DNA of 64,000 bases from a bacterium D16-76. Lineage in GTDB: Bacteria; Bacillota; Clostridia; Oscillospirales; Acutalibacteraceae. The notes under the pieces are model-generated. The model was not told the DNA's origin. It did not search any database and saw only the letters and a program-made list of their open reading frames with translations. A program made the translations under genes and the position numbers. This document shows, in pieces, positions 22,686 to 31,047 of this stretch; position 1 is the stretch's first letter; each line of letters begins with the position of its first letter. Location of the stretch: contig QZEE01000016.1 in assembly GCA_009917445.1 (NCBI GenBank), positions 1 to 64,000 on the forward strand. The letters are read 5' to 3'.

Positions 22686-24713
22686 ATGGATATGGCAGAG
22701 CATTTGTTGCAGGTAGACCATCTCCAGACGGTGTTCCATACCCGGGAGGGCCTGGTGCGGGCGGTGGACGATGTGTCCTTTACCGTGGACGCGGGGGAGA
22801 TTGTCAGCATTGTGGGGGAAAGCGGCAGCGGGAAGTCGGTTTCTATGCTGAGCGTTCTGCAGCTGATCCAGATGCCCCCGGGGGAGATTACAGGGGGGAA
22901 GGCCTTGTTTGAAGGGCGGGACCTGCTGGGATTGAAGCCGGGCGGCGAGGAAATGCGCCGGGTGCGGGGCGGAAAGGTTTCCATGATCTTCCAGGAGCCG
23001 ATGACGTCTTTGAACCCGGTGCTGACGGTGGGGGACCAGATCATGGAATCGGTGATGCTCCACCTGGGGTATGGGAAGAAGGAGGCCAGGGCCAGGGCCT
23101 TGGAGCTTTTGGAGCTGGTGGGCATACCGGACGGGGAAGAGCGGCTGGGGTATTACCCGGTGCAGTTCAGCGGCGGCATGCGCCAGCGGGTGATGATCGC
23201 CATGGCTATGGCCAGCGACCCGAAGATCCTCATTGCGGACGAGGCCACCACGGCTTTGGACGTGACCACCCAGGAACAGATTTTGGATTTGCTGCGGGAC
23301 ATTGTGCGCGGGACGGGGACGGCGCTGATCATTATTACCCACAATTTGAGCGTGGTGGCCCGGTACGCGGACCGCATCTATGTGATGTACGCGGGCAATG
23401 TGGTGGAGCGGGGCACGGCGGGGGAGATGTTTGCGGCCCCGGCCCACCCGTACACCCAGGGGCTTTTGCAGGCTATACCCCGGCTGGACGGGGACAAGAG
23501 CCGGCCCCTGGTCGCCATTGAGGGCATGCCCCTGAACCCGGCCAAGAAGGACGGGCGGTGCCCCTTTTTGCCACGGTGCCGGTACGCCGGGGAGGCCTGC
23601 CGGGAAAAGCCCATGCCCCCTATGGAGGCGTTGGGGCCCACCCATGGGGCCGCCTGCTGGCAGGGGGTCCCCCAGAAGGCGGGGGAGAGGGCTGGGGGCC
23701 AGGGGGCTTTGGCCCAGAAGGAACTGGGGGAAGAGCTGCTGGCGATCCGCCATGTGAAAAAGTTTTACCCGGTGTACAAGGGGGTGCTGCGGAAAAAGGT
23801 GGCGGATGTGAAGGCTTTGGACGATGTGACCTTTTCCTTGCGGGCCGGGGAGACCGTGGGCCTGGTGGGGGAAAGCGGCTGCGGGAAGACTACGCTTGCC
23901 AAGTCCATTTTGTGCCTGCACGAGATTACGGAGGGGGAGATCTGCTTTGAGGGGCGGGACATTACCCGGTTGAAAAAAAGCGCCATACGGCCCTTGCGGC
24001 GGGACATCCAGTTTATTTTCCAGGACCCCTATGGCTCCTTGGACCCGCGGCAGACGGCGGGGAGCTTGGTGGGGGAGGTCTTGAAGGTGAACCGGCTGGT
24101 TTCCTCTAAAGAGGAATACGACAGGCGGGTGGCAGAGCTCTTTGAGGCGGTGGGGGTGGACCCGGCCCTGCGGGACCGGATGCCCCATGAGTTTTCGGGG
24201 GGGCAGAGGCAGAGGCTGGGCATTGCCAGGGCTTTGGCCTCGAACCCGAAGCTGGTTATATGCGACGAGCCGATTTCGGCTTTGGATGTGTCTATACAGG
24301 CACAGATCATCAACCTGCTGATTGACTTGCAGAAAAAGCGGGGGCTTACCTATTTGTTTATTGCCCACGATTTGTCGGTGGTAAGGCATATCAGCGACCG
24401 CATTGTGGTGATGTATCTGGGCAAGGTGGTGGAGGTGTCCCCCTGGCAGGAGCTGTATGAGAAGCCGTTGCACCCCTATACACGGGCGCTGCTGTCGGCT
24501 ATACCCATACCCGACCCGGAGGTGGAAAAGCAGCGGGGGCGGGCGGCGTTTTCGGGGGAGGTGCCCAGCCTTTTGAACCGGCCTTCTGGCTGCGTGTTCC
24601 ACAACCGCTGCCCGTATAAATCGGAGCGGTGCCAGAGGGAGGCCCCCCAGCTGGAGGACCAGGGGGGCGGGCATTTGGCCGCGTGCTTCCACACCCGCCT
24701 GGTGGCCGGATGA
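22686..24713 (+). CDS. Fused double-ATPase subunit of the importer (DppD-DppF type)
   Basis: 675 residues with two complete nucleotide-binding domains. The first has Walker A GESGSGKS near residue 43, signature FSGGMRQR near 160 and Walker B ILIADEATTALD. The second has Walker A GESGCGKT near 394, signature FSGGQRQR near 500 and Walker B LVICDEPISALD. Each ends in an oligopeptide-transporter C-terminal region with cysteines (CPFLPRCRYAGEAC and CVFHNRCPYKSERC) of the type that binds an iron-sulfur cluster in DppD/F. Most systems have separate genes; fused versions such as GsiA and YejF are known. It energises import by the upstream permeases. Confidence 0.92.
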   Translation: MDMAEHLLQVDHLQTVFHTREGLVRAVDDVSFTVDAGEIVSIVGESGSGKSVSMLSVLQLIQMPPGEITGGKALFEGRDLLGLKPGGEEMRRVRGGKVSMIFQEPMTSLNPVLTVGDQIMESVMLHLGYGKKEARARALELLELVGIPDGEERLGYYPVQFSGGMRQRVMIAMAMASDPKILIADEATTALDVTTQEQILDLLRDIVRGTGTALIIITHNLSVVARYADRIYVMYAGNVVERGTAGEMFAAPAHPYTQGLLQAIPRLDGDKSRPLVAIEGMPLNPAKKDGRCPFLPRCRYAGEACREKPMPPMEALGPTHGAACWQGVPQKAGERAGGQGALAQKELGEELLAIRHVKKFYPVYKGVLRKKVADVKALDDVTFSLRAGETVGLVGESGCGKTTLAKSILCLHEITEGEICFEGRDITRLKKSAIRPLRRDIQFIFQDPYGSLDPRQTAGSLVGEVLKVNRLVSSKEEYDRRVAELFEAVGVDPALRDRMPHEFSGGQRQRLGIARALASNPKLVICDEPISALDVSIQAQIINLLIDLQKKRGLTYLFIAHDLSVVRHISDRIVVMYLGKVVEVSPWQELYEKPLHPYTRALLSAIPIPDPEVEKQRGRAAFSGEVPSLLNRPSGCVFHNRCPYKSERCQREAPQLEDQGGGHLAACFHTRLVAG

Positions 24714-24736
24714 GGGCCCGGAAAGGAGGGGGGCGT

Positions 24737-25948
24737 ATGACAAAACGGGCAGGGCCGGCCGGGGCCAGGGAGCCCTTGTGGAACCGGCCGTTTATACTGG
24801 TGCTGGCTATCAGCGTGTTTACCTGCACGGCCTCCCAGATGGTGACGCCCTTGATCTCAAAATTTGCCCTGAGCCTGGGGGCGCCTTTGACCCTGGCGGC
24901 TACGATTTCCAGCTTTATGTCCCTGGCGGCGCTGTTCTGCCGGCCGGTGTCCGGCATCCTTTCGGACCGGATGAACCGGAAGAGGATCATGATTGTCTCG
25001 ACGGCCATTGTGGCCCTGAGCATGGCTTGTTATGCTTTTTCAGAGAACATCGCCATGCTTTTTGGGGCCAGGGTGGTGCATGGCATTGCCTTTTCCTTTA
25101 TGGGGGTGTCCAATATGGCCTTGGGCAGCGATTTTGTGCCCGAGTCCCGCATGGGGGAGGGGCTGGGTTATTTGGGGCTGGGGAACATCCTGGCTTATGC
25201 CATTGGCCCCAGCTTGGGGCTGGAGGTCAGCGCTTCTTATGGCTACCCGGCGGTGTTTACCCTGGCGGCGTTGCTGGCTTTTATCAGCGTGGCGGCGATG
25301 TTCCTGATACCCGATGTGCCAAGGCCTGCCCCGGCAGAAGGGGCGGCAGCGGGGAAGAGGTTTTCTTTAAACGACTTTTTTGCTAAGGATATCACCCTTT
25401 ATGTGGTGGTGCTTATCCTCTTTACCTGCGGCAACGGGCTGATGAATACATACCTGGCTATTTTGGGCGAAGAGAGGGGCATACCGAATGTGGGGCTGTA
25501 TTTTACGGCTTACTCGCTGGCGGTGCTGCTGGTGCGGCCTGTGGCGGGGAAGATCAACGACCGCTTTGGGCTTTCGGCCATTATGATACCGGCTTTTGTG
25601 CTGGGCTGCGGGGGGATGCTGCTGGTGGCAGGGGCCAAGAGCGTTTACCCTATCGTTTTGGCAGGGGTGCTGAAGGCCTTAAGCCAGGGGGCGGCCCAGC
25701 CGGCCATACAGGCGTACAGCATACGCTACCTGGGCAAAGAAAATGCCGGGGTGGCCACCAGCACCTGCTATATCGGCCAGGACCTGGGGAACTCGATAGC
25801 GCCTATTGCGGGCAGCTTTGTGGTATCCAGCTTTAGCTTTGGGGCCCTGTACGCGGGGTATGCGGTGCTGCTGCTGGCGGGGGGCACGGGGTGCTATGCG
25901 CTGCAAAGGCTGCTGGAACGGAAAAAGGCCGGGCGGGTTGGAAAATAA
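24737..25948 (+). CDS. Major facilitator superfamily transporter
   Basis: 403 residues from ATG 24737 after AAAGGAGGGGGG; the longer ORF start lies inside the ATPase gene. Twelve membrane spans are visible in two halves, with the MFS loop RPVSGILSDRMNRKR between helices 2 and 3 and a matching RPVAGKINDRFGLS in the second half. It resembles the YfcJ/YhhS-like drug or sugar efflux group. It lies 23 bases after the importer and before the LacI regulator, so it may export a product or side product of the imported substrate. Substrate is unknown. Confidence 0.88.
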   Translation: MTKRAGPAGAREPLWNRPFILVLAISVFTCTASQMVTPLISKFALSLGAPLTLAATISSFMSLAALFCRPVSGILSDRMNRKRIMIVSTAIVALSMACYAFSENIAMLFGARVVHGIAFSFMGVSNMALGSDFVPESRMGEGLGYLGLGNILAYAIGPSLGLEVSASYGYPAVFTLAALLAFISVAAMFLIPDVPRPAPAEGAAAGKRFSLNDFFAKDITLYVVVLILFTCGNGLMNTYLAILGEERGIPNVGLYFTAYSLAVLLVRPVAGKINDRFGLSAIMIPAFVLGCGGMLLVAGAKSVYPIVLAGVLKALSQGAAQPAIQAYSIRYLGKENAGVATSTCYIGQDLGNSIAPIAGSFVVSSFSFGALYAGYAVLLLAGGTGCYALQRLLERKKAGRVGK

Positions 25949-25951
25949 TGG

Positions 25952-25977
25952 AAATGGCTTCCATTTTCCAGTATAAT
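25952..25977 (+). promoter_or_regulatory. Operator and -10 element of the second LacI-family gene
   Basis: The palindrome AAATGGCTTCCATTT (25952-25966) lies just before TATAAT (25972-25977) and occupies the -35 position, a classic repression geometry. It probably binds the regulator encoded next. Confidence 0.65.
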
Positions 25978-26014
25978 AAGAAAAAAGCAAGAAACGGAAA
26001 GGTGGAAGCAGACC

Positions 26015-27037
26015 ATGGTGAAGCTGACGGACATAGCGGAGAGGGCCCAGGTTTCGGTGGGCACGGTCTCCCATGTGCTGGGGGGGAAAGGGGACCAGAG
26101 GCGGATATCCAAGGCCACCCAGGAACGGGTCTTGCAGATTGCGGCGGAGCTGAATTACCAGCCCAATGTGTTTGCCAAGCGGCTGCGGGACCGCCACTCG
26201 GTGCCGGTGTTTACCTTGTTTTACAAGCCGGGGCTTTCGGCTACCTTTTTGGGGGAGATTGTCCGGGGCATACAGAAGGTGCAGATGGAGACGGCCCACA
26301 GCTTTGAGGTGATGGTACAGCCTTATGTATCTGAGGAATTCCAGTGGGCAAAGAACGCCCTGGGCAGCACCAGCGTCAACGGGGTGATTATGTGCAACAC
26401 GACCATTGAGGAATCCCGGGAGCTGGAAAGCATGAGCCTGCGGGCCCCTATGGTGTTTTTTAACCGCTACTCCTCCAAGTATAGCAGCGTGTATTCGGAT
26501 TTTTCCCTGGTGGGCGGGCAGATTGCCAGGCTGTTTTATGAAAAGGGCTACAAAAATGTGGCCCTGGTGGGCACGGGGCAGAATATCTCGAACCATGTGA
26601 AGCGGGAAAAGGGGTTTATGGCCACCTGCGCCCAGCTGGGGCTTTCGGCCAAGCTGTGGACCGGGGAGGCTATAGGGGACAGCGCGGCCTATGGCTATAG
26701 GCTTACCCGGGAGATCCTGCGGTCGGGCCCGGCGCCGGACGGGATTTTTTACAGCGCCGACGAGTTCGCTATGGGCGGCATAAGGGCCTGCGCGGAAAAG
26801 GGGATAAAGCTGCCCCAGGCTATGGGGATCATTGGGTATGGGTCTTCCCACTTTAACGGGTACCTGACGCCCTCGGTGAGTTCGGTGGGGTTCCCTATCT
26901 CCAACATGATACAGGACTGCGTGAACCTGCTTTTGGACAAATACTACAACAACAGCCCAGAGTGCAAATCCATCCGGTTCCAGGCGGACTTTTCCTTCCG
27001 GGAGAGCTTCCAGCCGGGGCGGGAGGGCGGCAAATAA
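26015..27037 (+). CDS. LacI-family transcriptional regulator of the import/esterase locus
   Basis: 340 residues from ATG 26015 after GGAAAGGTGG. A canonical helix-turn-helix (KLTDIAERAQVSVGTVSHVL) is followed by a proper hinge (YQPNVFAKRLR) and a periplasmic-binding-protein-like sensor (SVNGVIMCNTT, GIFYSADEFAMGG, MGIIGYGSSHFN). It likely represses its own promoter through the palindrome at 25952-25966 and responds to a sugar-like ligand. Position between transporter genes and two esterase genes suggests it controls the whole locus. Confidence 0.92.
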   Translation: MVKLTDIAERAQVSVGTVSHVLGGKGDQRRISKATQERVLQIAAELNYQPNVFAKRLRDRHSVPVFTLFYKPGLSATFLGEIVRGIQKVQMETAHSFEVMVQPYVSEEFQWAKNALGSTSVNGVIMCNTTIEESRELESMSLRAPMVFFNRYSSKYSSVYSDFSLVGGQIARLFYEKGYKNVALVGTGQNISNHVKREKGFMATCAQLGLSAKLWTGEAIGDSAAYGYRLTREILRSGPAPDGIFYSADEFAMGGIRACAEKGIKLPQAMGIIGYGSSHFNGYLTPSVSSVGFPISNMIQDCVNLLLDKYYNNSPECKSIRFQADFSFRESFQPGREGGK

Positions 27038-27078
27038 AAAAAGAAAGGGGCGGTGCGGGCCGGCGGGCGCCGCGCCGC

Positions 27079-27915
27079 ATGGCAAAGAAAATGGCGTATT
27101 TAAAGCTGCATATTTTTTCGAATGTTTTGGAAATGGCCACCCAGGTGGATGTGATCCTACCGGAAAGGTACTTGTACGGCGGGATGCAGGCCCCGGTGCG
27201 CGGGGATGGCAACCACCCGGTCCTGTACCTGCTGCACGGTGGGGGGGACGACAACTCCCGCTGGGTGCGGTTTACCTCTTTAGAGCGGTATGTGACCCAG
27301 TACGGCTTAATGGTGGTATGCCCCAATGGTTTGGTGAGCCGGTATACCAACATGGCTTATGGCTGGCGGTTCCATGATTATATTGCCAAGGAGCTGCCGG
27401 ATATTATCTCTTCCATGTTCCATGTTTCCCAGAAGCGGGAGGATACCTATATTGCGGGGCTATCTATGGGGGGCACCGGGGCGCTGACCATCGGGCTTTC
27501 CCAGCCGGAAAGGTTTGCCTGCATTGGGGTGCTTTCCGCTGGCAACTGGGTGGCGGAAAAAATGTACACCCCGGACCAGATGCCCCCGGAGACCATTGCC
27601 AAGCGGGTGCGGACGAACCTAATCTGCTATGGGGTGGAGGATACCTCGAGGCTGCTGGGGGACCCCCAGTATGACGCCTTTGAAATGGCCAGGCGGGCTG
27701 TGGAAAAGGGCGGGCCGCTGCCCAGGGTGTTCCACAGCATTGGCACGGAGGACCACAAATATGAAAACGTACAGAAGACGCGGCGGTTTTTTGAGTCCCT
27801 GCCGGGGAACCCCTTTGGCTACCAGTATTTTGAGGGCCCGGGCCGGCATGAGTGGAAGGTGTGGGACCACTGGATACAGGAATTTTTGAAGTGGGCGGAC
27901 ATACGGGTCGATTAA
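27079..27915 (+). CDS. EstA/CE1-like esterase (first copy)
   Basis: 278 residues from ATG 27079 (an ATG at 27091 is possible). It is an alpha/beta hydrolase of the tributyrin esterase/CE1 group: PVLYLLHGGGDDNSRWVR gives the oxyanion region, GLSMGGTGALTIGL the nucleophile Ser in GxSxG, and the C-terminal GPGRHEWKVWDHW the catalytic His. No signal peptide, so it acts in the cytoplasm. Related enzymes remove acetyl or feruloyl groups from oligosaccharides, fitting a role after import by the upstream transporter. A paralog follows 16 bases later. Confidence 0.88.
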   Translation: MAKKMAYLKLHIFSNVLEMATQVDVILPERYLYGGMQAPVRGDGNHPVLYLLHGGGDDNSRWVRFTSLERYVTQYGLMVVCPNGLVSRYTNMAYGWRFHDYIAKELPDIISSMFHVSQKREDTYIAGLSMGGTGALTIGLSQPERFACIGVLSAGNWVAEKMYTPDQMPPETIAKRVRTNLICYGVEDTSRLLGDPQYDAFEMARRAVEKGGPLPRVFHSIGTEDHKYENVQKTRRFFESLPGNPFGYQYFEGPGRHEWKVWDHWIQEFLKWADIRVD

Positions 27916-27931
27916 AAAGGAGGGGATGGCT

Positions 27932-28777
27932 TTGGCACTGATCGAGATGAATTTTTGCTCGCGGATTTTGAACATGAACACCCAGATGACTGTGGTGATG
28001 CCGGAAAGGCTGAACGGCGTGGGGGTGCGCCCGGGGTTCTACCGGGAGGACGGGAAGTTCCCGGTGCTGTATTTGCTGCATGGGGGCGGCGGGGACCATA
28101 CGGACTGGATACGGTATTCAGCGGTGGAACGGTACGCGTCGGAGCTGGGGCTGGCCCTGGTGTGCCCGGCGGTGGGGCACAGCGCTTACTGCAATATGGC
28201 TTACGGGCCCCGGTACGCGGATTTCCTGCATGAAGAGGTGTGGGAGCTTACCCATGAGATGTTCCGCTTATCGGACAGGCGGGAGGACACCTTTGTGGCG
28301 GGGCTTTCTATGGGGGGCCATGGGGCCTTTAAATGGGGGCTCTCGCAGCCGGAAAAGTTTGCGGCCATTGGGGCGCTGTCGGCGGGGAACAAAATTGCGG
28401 AAGAGCCCTTGACTGTGGAACAGGTGTCCCAGTTTGGGGTGGATTTCCGGGCTAAGCGCCGGGAGCTGGTGTATGGGAAGCAGGACCTTTCGGGGCTTTT
28501 GGGAGACCCGGAACAGGATTTCTTTGAGATGGCGCGCATCCTCTTGAGGGAGGGAAAGCCCTGCCCGCGGATTTTCCATGCAATCGGCCGGCAGGATCAC
28601 AATTATGATGGGGTGCAGATTACCCGGAAATTCTTTGAGGACATGCCCGGCGACCCCTTTGGCTATGTGTACCAGGAAGGGGAAGGGGTACACAGCTGGG
28701 AGTTTTGGGAGGAATGGATTCAGCGCTTTTTGAATTGGCTGGTGGAAGAAGGGCTGCTGGCGCAGAAGGAGGGGTAG
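27932..28777 (+). CDS. EstA/CE1-like esterase (second copy)
   Basis: 281 residues if started at TTG 27932, which gives the family opening MALIEMNFCSRILNM and a good distance from AAGGAGGGG (27917-27925). The ATG at 27926 is too close to that site. It shares FPVLYLLHGGGGDH, GLSMGGHGAFKWGLSQPEKF and the terminal EGVHSWEFWEEW with the first copy and is about half identical by eye. Two esterases in tandem suggest two acyl positions or two acyl types on one imported compound. A strong terminator follows. Confidence 0.88.
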   Translation: MALIEMNFCSRILNMNTQMTVVMPERLNGVGVRPGFYREDGKFPVLYLLHGGGGDHTDWIRYSAVERYASELGLALVCPAVGHSAYCNMAYGPRYADFLHEEVWELTHEMFRLSDRREDTFVAGLSMGGHGAFKWGLSQPEKFAAIGALSAGNKIAEEPLTVEQVSQFGVDFRAKRRELVYGKQDLSGLLGDPEQDFFEMARILLREGKPCPRIFHAIGRQDHNYDGVQITRKFFEDMPGDPFGYVYQEGEGVHSWEFWEEWIQRFLNWLVEEGLLAQKEG

Positions 28778-28798
28778 GCCGTTTTTTGAGAAAACAGA

Positions 28799-28847
28799 AG
28801 AGCCTTCCGGGCCCGGGGTTGCCGGGGCGCCGAAGGCTCTTTTTTTG
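28799..28847 (+). terminator. Terminator of the esterase operon
   Basis: AGAGCCTTC and GAAGGCTCT arms with an inner GC hairpin, followed by seven T residues. Confidence 0.88.
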
Positions 28848-28898
28848 TAGGTATGGGGTAGGCCTGGCGAATCTTTTACAGGCGCAGGGCCGGCTGCT

Positions 28899-29885
28899 TT
28901 ACAGCAGGGTCTTGCGCAGCTCGCTGCCAGACAGGGGGTGCAGGTAGCTGGGGGCAATGTCCAGGACGGTCTTGCAGCCGGTATGGCCCTCTTTACTTAG
29001 GCGGAAGGCGGCGCGGGCGTAGGCGGTCAGGACGCTGGAAGTGAACTCGGGGTTGGAATCCAGGGTGAGCTTGTACTCGATGATATGGCGGTTTTCGCCC
29101 TGCAGGCCGGTTTTGCCGGTGCGGAACACCATGCCGCCGTGGGGGATGCCTTTATGGTCCCGGTCCAGCTCTTCTTGGGAGATGAAATGCACGGTGGTGT
29201 CGTACTCGTCAAAATAGTTGGGCATGGTCTTGATGGCTGTCTCGATGGCGCTGGTGTCCGCGCCGTCTTTAGCCACCACAAAGCACTGTCGGGTGTGCTT
29301 CTCACGGGTGGTAAGGGTGGGTTCGGCGCCGGAGCGAACCTGGGCAAGCGCCGCCTCTACCGGTATAGTGTACTGGCGGGCGTCGGCTACACCGGGGATG
29401 CGGCGGATGGCATCGGAATGGCCCTGGCTGACGCCCTTGCCCCAGAAGGTGTAATCGCTGCCCTGGGGCAGCACGGCCTGGCCGTAGCAGCGGTTTAAGG
29501 AGAAGAGGCCGGGGTCCCAGCCCACGGAAATGATGGCCAGGCGCCCGCTTTCCTTGGCGGCCTTGTCTACGTTTTCAAAGTGCTGGGGTATCTTGGCGTG
29601 GGTGTCGAAGCTGTCTACCACATTGTACCAGCGGGCCAGGTCTGGGGTCTGGGTAGGCAGGTCGTTGGCGCTGCCGCCGCAGAGGATCATCACATCGATT
29701 TCCCCGGCTTTGGCAGGCGCGTCCTCCATCTTGTAGACAGGCACACCGGTCTGGGTGTGCAGGGAGGCAGGGTCGCGGCGGGTAAACACGCCGACCAGCT
29801 CCATGTCTGGGGTATGGGCCAGGGCGCTTTCTACCCCGCGGCCCAGGTTCCCATAGCCTGCAATGGCGATTCTGATTTTTTCCAT
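28899..29885 (-). CDS. ddh: meso-Diaminopimelate D-dehydrogenase
   Basis: 328 residues on the minus strand from ATG at 29883-29885 with GGAAAAG upstream. The NADP-binding start is IRIAIAGYGNLGRGVESAL, and the family blocks DVMILCGGSANDLPTQTP, VVDSFDTHAKIP and SVGWDPGLFSLNR are all present, as is the substrate loop GKGVSQGHSDAIRRI. It reductively aminates tetrahydrodipicolinate directly to meso-DAP, bypassing the succinyl or acetyl branches, for lysine and peptidoglycan. Single-gene unit facing the esterase operon terminator. Confidence 0.96.
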   Translation of the reverse strand: MEKIRIAIAGYGNLGRGVESALAHTPDMELVGVFTRRDPASLHTQTGVPVYKMEDAPAKAGEIDVMILCGGSANDLPTQTPDLARWYNVVDSFDTHAKIPQHFENVDKAAKESGRLAIISVGWDPGLFSLNRCYGQAVLPQGSDYTFWGKGVSQGHSDAIRRIPGVADARQYTIPVEAALAQVRSGAEPTLTTREKHTRQCFVVAKDGADTSAIETAIKTMPNYFDEYDTTVHFISQEELDRDHKGIPHGGMVFRTGKTGLQGENRHIIEYKLTLDSNPEFTSSVLTAYARAAFRLSKEGHTGCKTVLDIAPSYLHPLSGSELRKTLL

Positions 29886-30019
29886 TTTCTTTTCCCCTTC
29901 CTTATTTTTAAAGAAGGATATCTTTTATATCCCTCTTTTTAACAAAAACTAAAACTAAAACTATGCGCCCCCCAACGCGGGCCCATATCTTAACCGCCAC
30001 CGCCATCCCCCGTGCGCGG

Positions 30020-30166
30020 GAAGCGAAGCGTGGGAGTCCGGAGGGGTCGCTGCGTGCCAGTGGCAAAACGTTTCGCTGCGCGAACCGTTTGCGTCCAGCG
30101 ACCGACCGAGCCGGCAGGCGAGACTGCCCCCTCTGGTGGGTTCTTAGGGCAAAGCCCTAAGGAGGG
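30020..30166. repeat. Interspersed repeat, full copy 1
   Basis: About 147 bases, nearly identical to 36537-36680 over GAAGCGAAGCGTGGGAGTCC, GGGGTCGCTGCGTGCCAGTG, CGTCCAGCGACCGACCGAGC and GGCAGGCGAGACTGCCCCCT, ending in the CTTAGGGC...GCCCTAAG hairpin. It carries an extra 27-base insert (around AACGTTTCGCTGCGCGAACC) not in the other copy. Confidence 0.85.
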
Positions 30167-31024
30167 CTAGCGGATCTCGCTGGAACGCAGGGGGCGGGTA
30201 ACGTAAACCTTGCCTTTGCCGGTAAGAAGCTGGGCGGCGCTGCGGGCGCCGGCCTCGGTGTCAAAGATGCCGTAAACGGCGGAGCCGCTGCCGGTCATGA
30301 CGGCGCCCAGGGCGCCGGCGGACAGCAGGGCTTTCTTAATATCCCGCACCTGCACCAAACGCAGGGTCTCTTCAAAACGGTTTTGCAGGCACTGGGCGAT
30401 TTTGGGCAGGCTGCCTTTTTCGAGGGCGTCTACCAGGCGCTGGGTGCCGTAGCTGTGGGACAAGGGGTATTGGTCTAAAAGGGCATAGGCGCGCAGGGTG
30501 CTCATGCCGGCGGGGGGCTTGCAGATGACGAAAAAGCAGGGGGGAAGCTCTGTTACGGGCTGGATTACTTCACCGATGCCAGTGCAGCGGCAGGTGCCGC
30601 CCTCTAAGCAAAAGGGCACGTCGGCGCCTACGCGGGTGGCCAGCTCCCGCAGGGTCTCTGTGGAAAGGCCGGCGGCGTAAATCTTATTTAAAGCGCGCAG
30701 CACGGCCGCGGCGTCTGTACTGCCGCCGCCCATGCCGGCCCGGCTGGGGATGCGCTTGTTAATGGCAATGCTGAGGCCTTCGTTTTGCAGGCCGGCTTTC
30801 TGGAAAAAATACCGGGCCGCCCGGTAGGCCGTGTTGGCGTTGTCTACGGGGATATAGTCCCGGCTGCATTGGAGCCGGATGCCCGGCAAGCCCCCGGGGG
30901 TGAGCTCGATCTCGTCCCACAGGGCCACGCTCTGCATCACCGTGTCCAGGGTGTGCAGCCCGTCTTCCCGACGGCCGGTGATATCCAGGGTTAAATTCAC
31001 CTTTGCGTATGCTCTTATTTTCAT
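30167..31024 (-). CDS. ispE: 4-(cytidine 5'-diphospho)-2-C-methyl-D-erythritol kinase
   Basis: 285 residues from the ATG at 31022-31024, preceded by AAAGGAG; the longer ORF runs into the DUF362 gene. GHMP kinase fold: KIRAYAKVNLTLDITGRRED at the start, ATP loop PSRAGMGGGSTDAAAVLRAL near residue 95, and GAVMTGSGSAVYGIF near 255. IspE phosphorylates CDP-methylerythritol in the MEP isoprenoid pathway. It is last gene of an operon with an Lrp regulator, aminotransferase and DUF362 protein. Confidence 0.96.
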   Translation of the reverse strand: MKIRAYAKVNLTLDITGRREDGLHTLDTVMQSVALWDEIELTPGGLPGIRLQCSRDYIPVDNANTAYRAARYFFQKAGLQNEGLSIAINKRIPSRAGMGGGSTDAAAVLRALNKIYAAGLSTETLRELATRVGADVPFCLEGGTCRCTGIGEVIQPVTELPPCFFVICKPPAGMSTLRAYALLDQYPLSHSYGTQRLVDALEKGSLPKIAQCLQNRFEETLRLVQVRDIKKALLSAGALGAVMTGSGSAVYGIFDTEAGARSAAQLLTGKGKVYVTRPLRSSEIR

Positions 31025-31047
31025 ATACCAAACTCCTTTTTGGGGCG

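Noticed and set aside
21696-24743. A 1015-codon open frame on the minus strand opposite the importer genes.
   Set aside because: It is a shadow of GC-rich coding sequence; composition (His, Pro, Arg, Gln rich) has no domain sense and the plus strand has clear ABC transporter motifs.
29963-30160. A 65-codon frame sharing peptide sequence with one at 36378-36656.
   Set aside because: The shared peptide is just translation of the intergenic repeat; no ribosome site and no selection for the frame is visible.
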